Origin: Halanaerobium sp.
Lineage (GTDB): Bacteria; Bacillota; Halanaerobiia; Halanaerobiales; Halanaerobiaceae
Direction of reading: 5' to 3'
Assembly: GCA_003070825.1 (NCBI GenBank)
Contig: QBLP01000074.1
Location: 1 to 7,999, forward strand
DNA length: 7,999 bases
Shown: positions 6,133 through 7,999 of the stretch, piece after piece
Position numbering within the stretch: the stretch's first letter is position 1
Layout: every line of letters begins with the position of its first letter
The notes under the pieces: model-generated
Database searches by the model: none
Told to the model about the DNA's origin: nothing
The model's input: only the letters and a program-made list of their open reading frames with translations
Made by a program: the position numbers and the translations under genes

Positions 6133-6383
6133 TTCTCTCACGCGGTACCACCCAACTTGCTGTTTCAACAGCCACTTAAAGCACTGAATTAATAAATCTC
6201 AATACCTCTGCACTAGATAACGGATGCATTTCCAATCAGGAATCCGGCAGCTCCTACTCTGTTCAAAGCTGCAGTTCAAGGGCTACAAAAATAATTTTTT
6301 AGATCTCGGTTCTCAGCTATCCCGATTCTCTGTAATCACTGGAAATTACTTTCCTCCCTCTCACAACTTTTATCTTATTTATT
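6083..6383 (-). promoter_or_regulatory. T-box riboswitch controlling ilvB and the GNAT gene
   Basis: Minus strand: the T-box core at 6158-6141 matches the family consensus AAnnTGGGTGGTACCGCG at every fixed base. Stem III is GCTGTT-GA-AACAGC (6172-6159). In the antiterminator GGG pairs with UCCC and GAGAG with CUCUC around an AA loop (about 6153-6122). Stem I runs from about 6360 to 6264: AGTA (6350-6347), AGAGA (6333-6326 region), a distal loop with GCTG closed by TCGG/CCGA, the specifier side GAAC-TGC-A (6277-6270), then TTTGAAC and AGTAGG. Known mechanism: uncharged tRNA pairs at the specifier and, through its CCA end, with the UGGN bulge; this stabilises the antiterminator and lets RNA polymerase continue. 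The specifier reading is discussed in the findings. The last 70 or so bases to the ilvB start hold only the RBS. Confidence 0.95.
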
Positions 6384-6389
6384 TTGTAT

Positions 6390-6418
6390 ATTATACATTA
6401 ATGTTAGAAAATTGTCAA
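6390..6418 (-). promoter_or_regulatory. Sigma-A promoter of the ilvB operon
   Basis: Minus strand: TTGACA (6418-6413), a 17-bp spacer and TATAAT (6395-6390), a perfect consensus promoter. The start point would be near 6383, just upstream of the T-box stem I. Such a strong promoter fits control exerted mainly by termination downstream. The -10 is embedded in the dyad TGTATA-T-TATACA (6385-6397). Confidence 0.92.
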
Positions 6419-6442
6419 GAATCAGTCGCCGGAATATTATAT

Positions 6443-6452
6443 CTGTATACAG
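6443..6452. repeat. Palindrome CTGTATACAG in the ilvB-glnA divergent region
   Basis: A perfect 10-bp palindrome about 25 bases upstream of the ilvB -35 and about 90 bases upstream of the glnA -35. It shares the GTATA/TATAC core with the dyad over the ilvB -10. It could be an operator, but no regulator family is recognised. Confidence 0.3.
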
Positions 6453-6495
6453 GTATTTAAAAATTGCTTATTTGCTTAAATTTTAGTTAAGAATC

Positions 6496-6507
6496 CTGCT
6501 GCAGCAG
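6496..6507. repeat. Palindrome CTGCTGCAGCAG upstream of glnA
   Basis: A perfect 12-bp palindrome about 35 bases upstream of the glnA -35, in otherwise AT-rich DNA. A possible operator or hairpin; it has no T tract directly after it on either strand. Confidence 0.35.
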
Positions 6508-6542
6508 CTCTGATGACTATTCTTTTGCTGTTTTTAACTCTA

Positions 6543-6571
6543 TTGACGAAATTAGAAAAAGGAATTATACT
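6543..6571 (+). promoter_or_regulatory. Sigma-A promoter of glnA
   Basis: TTGACG (6543-6548), a 17-bp spacer and TATACT (6566-6571): five of six matches in each hexamer. Transcription would start near 6578, leaving a 5' UTR of about 36 bases before ATG 6614. Confidence 0.8.
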
Positions 6572-6601
6572 GAAATCAACAAATGAAAAACGAAAATTAT
6601 T

Positions 6602-6606
6602 AGGAG
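6602..6606 (+). promoter_or_regulatory. Ribosome binding site fixing the glnA start
   Basis: AGGAG lies 7 bases before ATG 6614 and 10 before ATG 6617. The in-frame GTG at 6608 is only one base away and is rejected. ATG 6617 would give the N-terminus MSKYSKED, which lines up with MAKYTRED of B. subtilis GlnA, so 6614 and 6617 are both reasonable. Confidence 0.75.
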
Positions 6607-6613
6607 AGTGATT

Positions 6614-7951
6614 ATGATGTCCAAGTACAGCAAAGAAGATATTTTGAAGATGGCAGAAGAAAAAAATGTTAAGTTTATCAGAATGCAGTTTACTGATATT
6701 CTGGGAATAGTAAAAAATGTTGCAATCACAGCCAAGCAGCTGGAGGATGCCCTGGATAATAAAATTATGTTTGATGGATCTTCCATTGATGGTTTTACCA
6801 GAATTCAGGAGTCAGATATGTATTTAAGACCTGACTATGATACCTTTACTATTTTTCCCTGGCGTCCGGAAGAAGGTGGAGCGGTTGCCCGTTTAATCTG
6901 TGATGTTTATACACCAGACGGCAAGCCTTTCTCAGGTGGACCCCGTAATGTTTTAAAAGAGGCTTTAAAAGAAGCTGAAGAAATGGGTTATGATATGAAT
7001 GTTGGACCTGAGCCTGAATTTTTCTTATTTCAGTTAGATGAAAATGGCGATGCAACTACCAAGACACACGATGATGGTGGATATTTTGATTTAGGACCAA
7101 TTGATAAGGGAATTAATGCCCGCCGCAGTATTGTTTTAGCTCTAGAAGAGATGGGTTTTGAAGTTGAAGCATCCCACCATGAAGTAGCTCCCGGTCAGCA
7201 TGAAATTGATTTCAAATATGCTCCCGCTTTAAAAACAGCTGATAATATCGCTACCTTTAAATTTGTGACCAAGGCAATTGCTCACGAGCACGGCCTGCAT
7301 GCTACCTTTATGCCCAAACCAATCTTTGGTGAAAATGGCTCCGGAATGCACGTCCACCAGTCATTATTTAAAGATGGAGAAAACGCATTTTATGATGAAG
7401 ATGACCGACTCGGTCTAAGTAAAACTGCTTATCATTATATTGGCGGATTATTAAAACATGCCAGAGCGATGGCTGCAATTACCAACCCTTCTATCAACTC
7501 CTATAAGCGTCTGGTACCTGGTTATGAAGCTCCAGTTTATCTTTCCTGGTCAAGTGCTAATAGAAGTGCTTTAATTAGAATTCCTGCAGCTCGTGGTAAT
7601 GGAACCAGAGTTGAATTGAGAAACCCTGATCCAACTGCTAACCCTTATTTAGCAATTGCTGTCATGTTAAAAGCAGGTCTTGATGGAATTAAAAATGAAA
7701 TTGAGCCGCCAAAAGAAGTTTTAGAAAACATTTATGAAATGTCCTTAGAGCGCAAAAACGAACTCGGTATTGAAAGTCTGCCCGGCAATATTAATGACGC
7801 TGTAAACTTATTGTTAGAAGATGAGGTTATAAAAAGCGCCTTAGGTGAGCATGTAATGGAACATTTTGTGGCAGCCAAGAAGGTCGAGTGGGATGAATAC
7901 AGAACTCAGGTTAGCCAGTGGGAACTGGATAATTATCTAACCAAATTTTAA
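6614..7951 (+). CDS. glnA: Glutamine synthetase, type I (class I-alpha)
   Basis: This is a 445-aa protein, close to B. subtilis GlnA (444 aa) and lacking the adenylylation-type longer sequence of the beta class. It makes glutamine from glutamate, ammonium and ATP as a cytoplasmic dodecamer. Motifs in order: FTDILGIVKNVAI near the N-terminus; latch DGSSIDGF; TRIQESDMYL, with the Arg aligned to the feedback-sensing Arg62 of B. subtilis; metal-binding GPEPEFFLF; HHEVAPGQHEIDF; ATP and metal site GSGMHVHQSLF; the active-site loop PGYEAPVYLSWSSANRSALIRIP; and RVELRNPDPTANPYLA. All catalytic signatures are intact. It has its own promoter, is divergent from ilvB, and no glnR or other nitrogen regulator lies beside it in the window. 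I see no convincing terminator in the 48 bases that follow. Confidence 0.97.
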   Translation: MMSKYSKEDILKMAEEKNVKFIRMQFTDILGIVKNVAITAKQLEDALDNKIMFDGSSIDGFTRIQESDMYLRPDYDTFTIFPWRPEEGGAVARLICDVYTPDGKPFSGGPRNVLKEALKEAEEMGYDMNVGPEPEFFLFQLDENGDATTKTHDDGGYFDLGPIDKGINARRSIVLALEEMGFEVEASHHEVAPGQHEIDFKYAPALKTADNIATFKFVTKAIAHEHGLHATFMPKPIFGENGSGMHVHQSLFKDGENAFYDEDDRLGLSKTAYHYIGGLLKHARAMAAITNPSINSYKRLVPGYEAPVYLSWSSANRSALIRIPAARGNGTRVELRNPDPTANPYLAIAVMLKAGLDGIKNEIEPPKEVLENIYEMSLERKNELGIESLPGNINDAVNLLLEDEVIKSALGEHVMEHFVAAKKVEWDEYRTQVSQWELDNYLTKF

Positions 7952-7999
7952 TTAAGCATATTTCTGTAATCTTAGTTCTAAATAAAGTTGTCTATCTAA

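Noticed and set aside
6261..6267. Second GAAC in the T-box leader (followed by AGA, Arg) as the specifier
   Set aside because: It falls in the UUUGAAC segment at the base of stem I just before AGUAGG, where the K-turn strand belongs, not the specifier loop.
6224..6460. Open frame of 78 codons on the plus strand
   Set aside because: It runs antisense through the T-box leader and the ilvB promoter, has no good RBS and shows no protein-like pattern; the RNA structure explains the sequence.
6502..6534. Terminator-like CAGCA...TGCTG followed by TTTTT on the plus strand
   Set aside because: The stem is only five pairs with a loop of more than 20 bases, and no plus-strand gene lies upstream for it to end.
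6527..6548. GlnR/TnrA-type operator (TGTnA-n7-TnACA) upstream of glnA
   Set aside because: The half site TGTTT before TTGACG lacks the required A and the far half does not match; no acceptable site was found.
7952..7999. Terminator after glnA
   Set aside because: No stable inverted repeat with a T run is present before the window ends; the terminator may lie beyond it.

Overview
The window looks like chromosomal DNA from an AT-rich, anaerobic, low-GC Firmicute. The style of the proteins (Lys/Glu/Asn/Leu-rich), T-box and FMN-riboswitch control, and an AsmA-like protein beside an LtaS-like enzyme would fit a diderm Firmicute such as Halanaerobium or another member of Halanaerobiales. That placement is inference; there is no rRNA or other taxonomic marker here. 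I see no mobile element, tRNA, rRNA or CRISPR array.

Layout: positions 1-222 hold, on the minus strand, a promoter, a complete FMN (RFN) riboswitch aptamer and a probable terminator hairpin. The gene it controls lies off the left edge and is probably for riboflavin synthesis or uptake. Positions 231-1610 (-) encode a membrane-anchored, beta-rich protein that I read tentatively as AsmA/DUF945-like. Positions 1720-3615 (-) encode a five-helix membrane enzyme of the LTA synthase/phosphoglycerol transferase family, with Ser where the family nucleophile is usually Thr. Positions 3769-4239 (-) encode a GNAT acetyltransferase and 4257-6011 (-) encode the catalytic subunit of acetolactate synthase (IlvB). 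These last two form a two-gene operon. It is driven by a consensus sigma-A promoter near 6390-6418 and a T-box riboswitch with its own terminator (6083-6383). Positions 6614-7951 (+) encode a class I glutamine synthetase (GlnA), transcribed divergently from ilvB from its own TTGACG-17-TATACT promoter.

The genes fall into two themes. One is amino-acid and nitrogen metabolism: ilvB is gated by uncharged tRNA and glnA assimilates ammonium, back to back across a shared control region with several dyad symmetries. The other is the cell envelope: the LtaS-like enzyme and the AsmA-like protein, each with its own candidate promoter and separated by terminators. The most unusual points are the T-box of ilvB, whose apparent specifier (UGC, Cys) disagrees both with the gene and with the discriminator-pairing base of its antiterminator; a four-cysteine insertion in IlvB; the absence of ilvN beside ilvB; and the Ser-for-Thr change in the LtaS-like enzyme. 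I did not find a wholly new multi-gene system.
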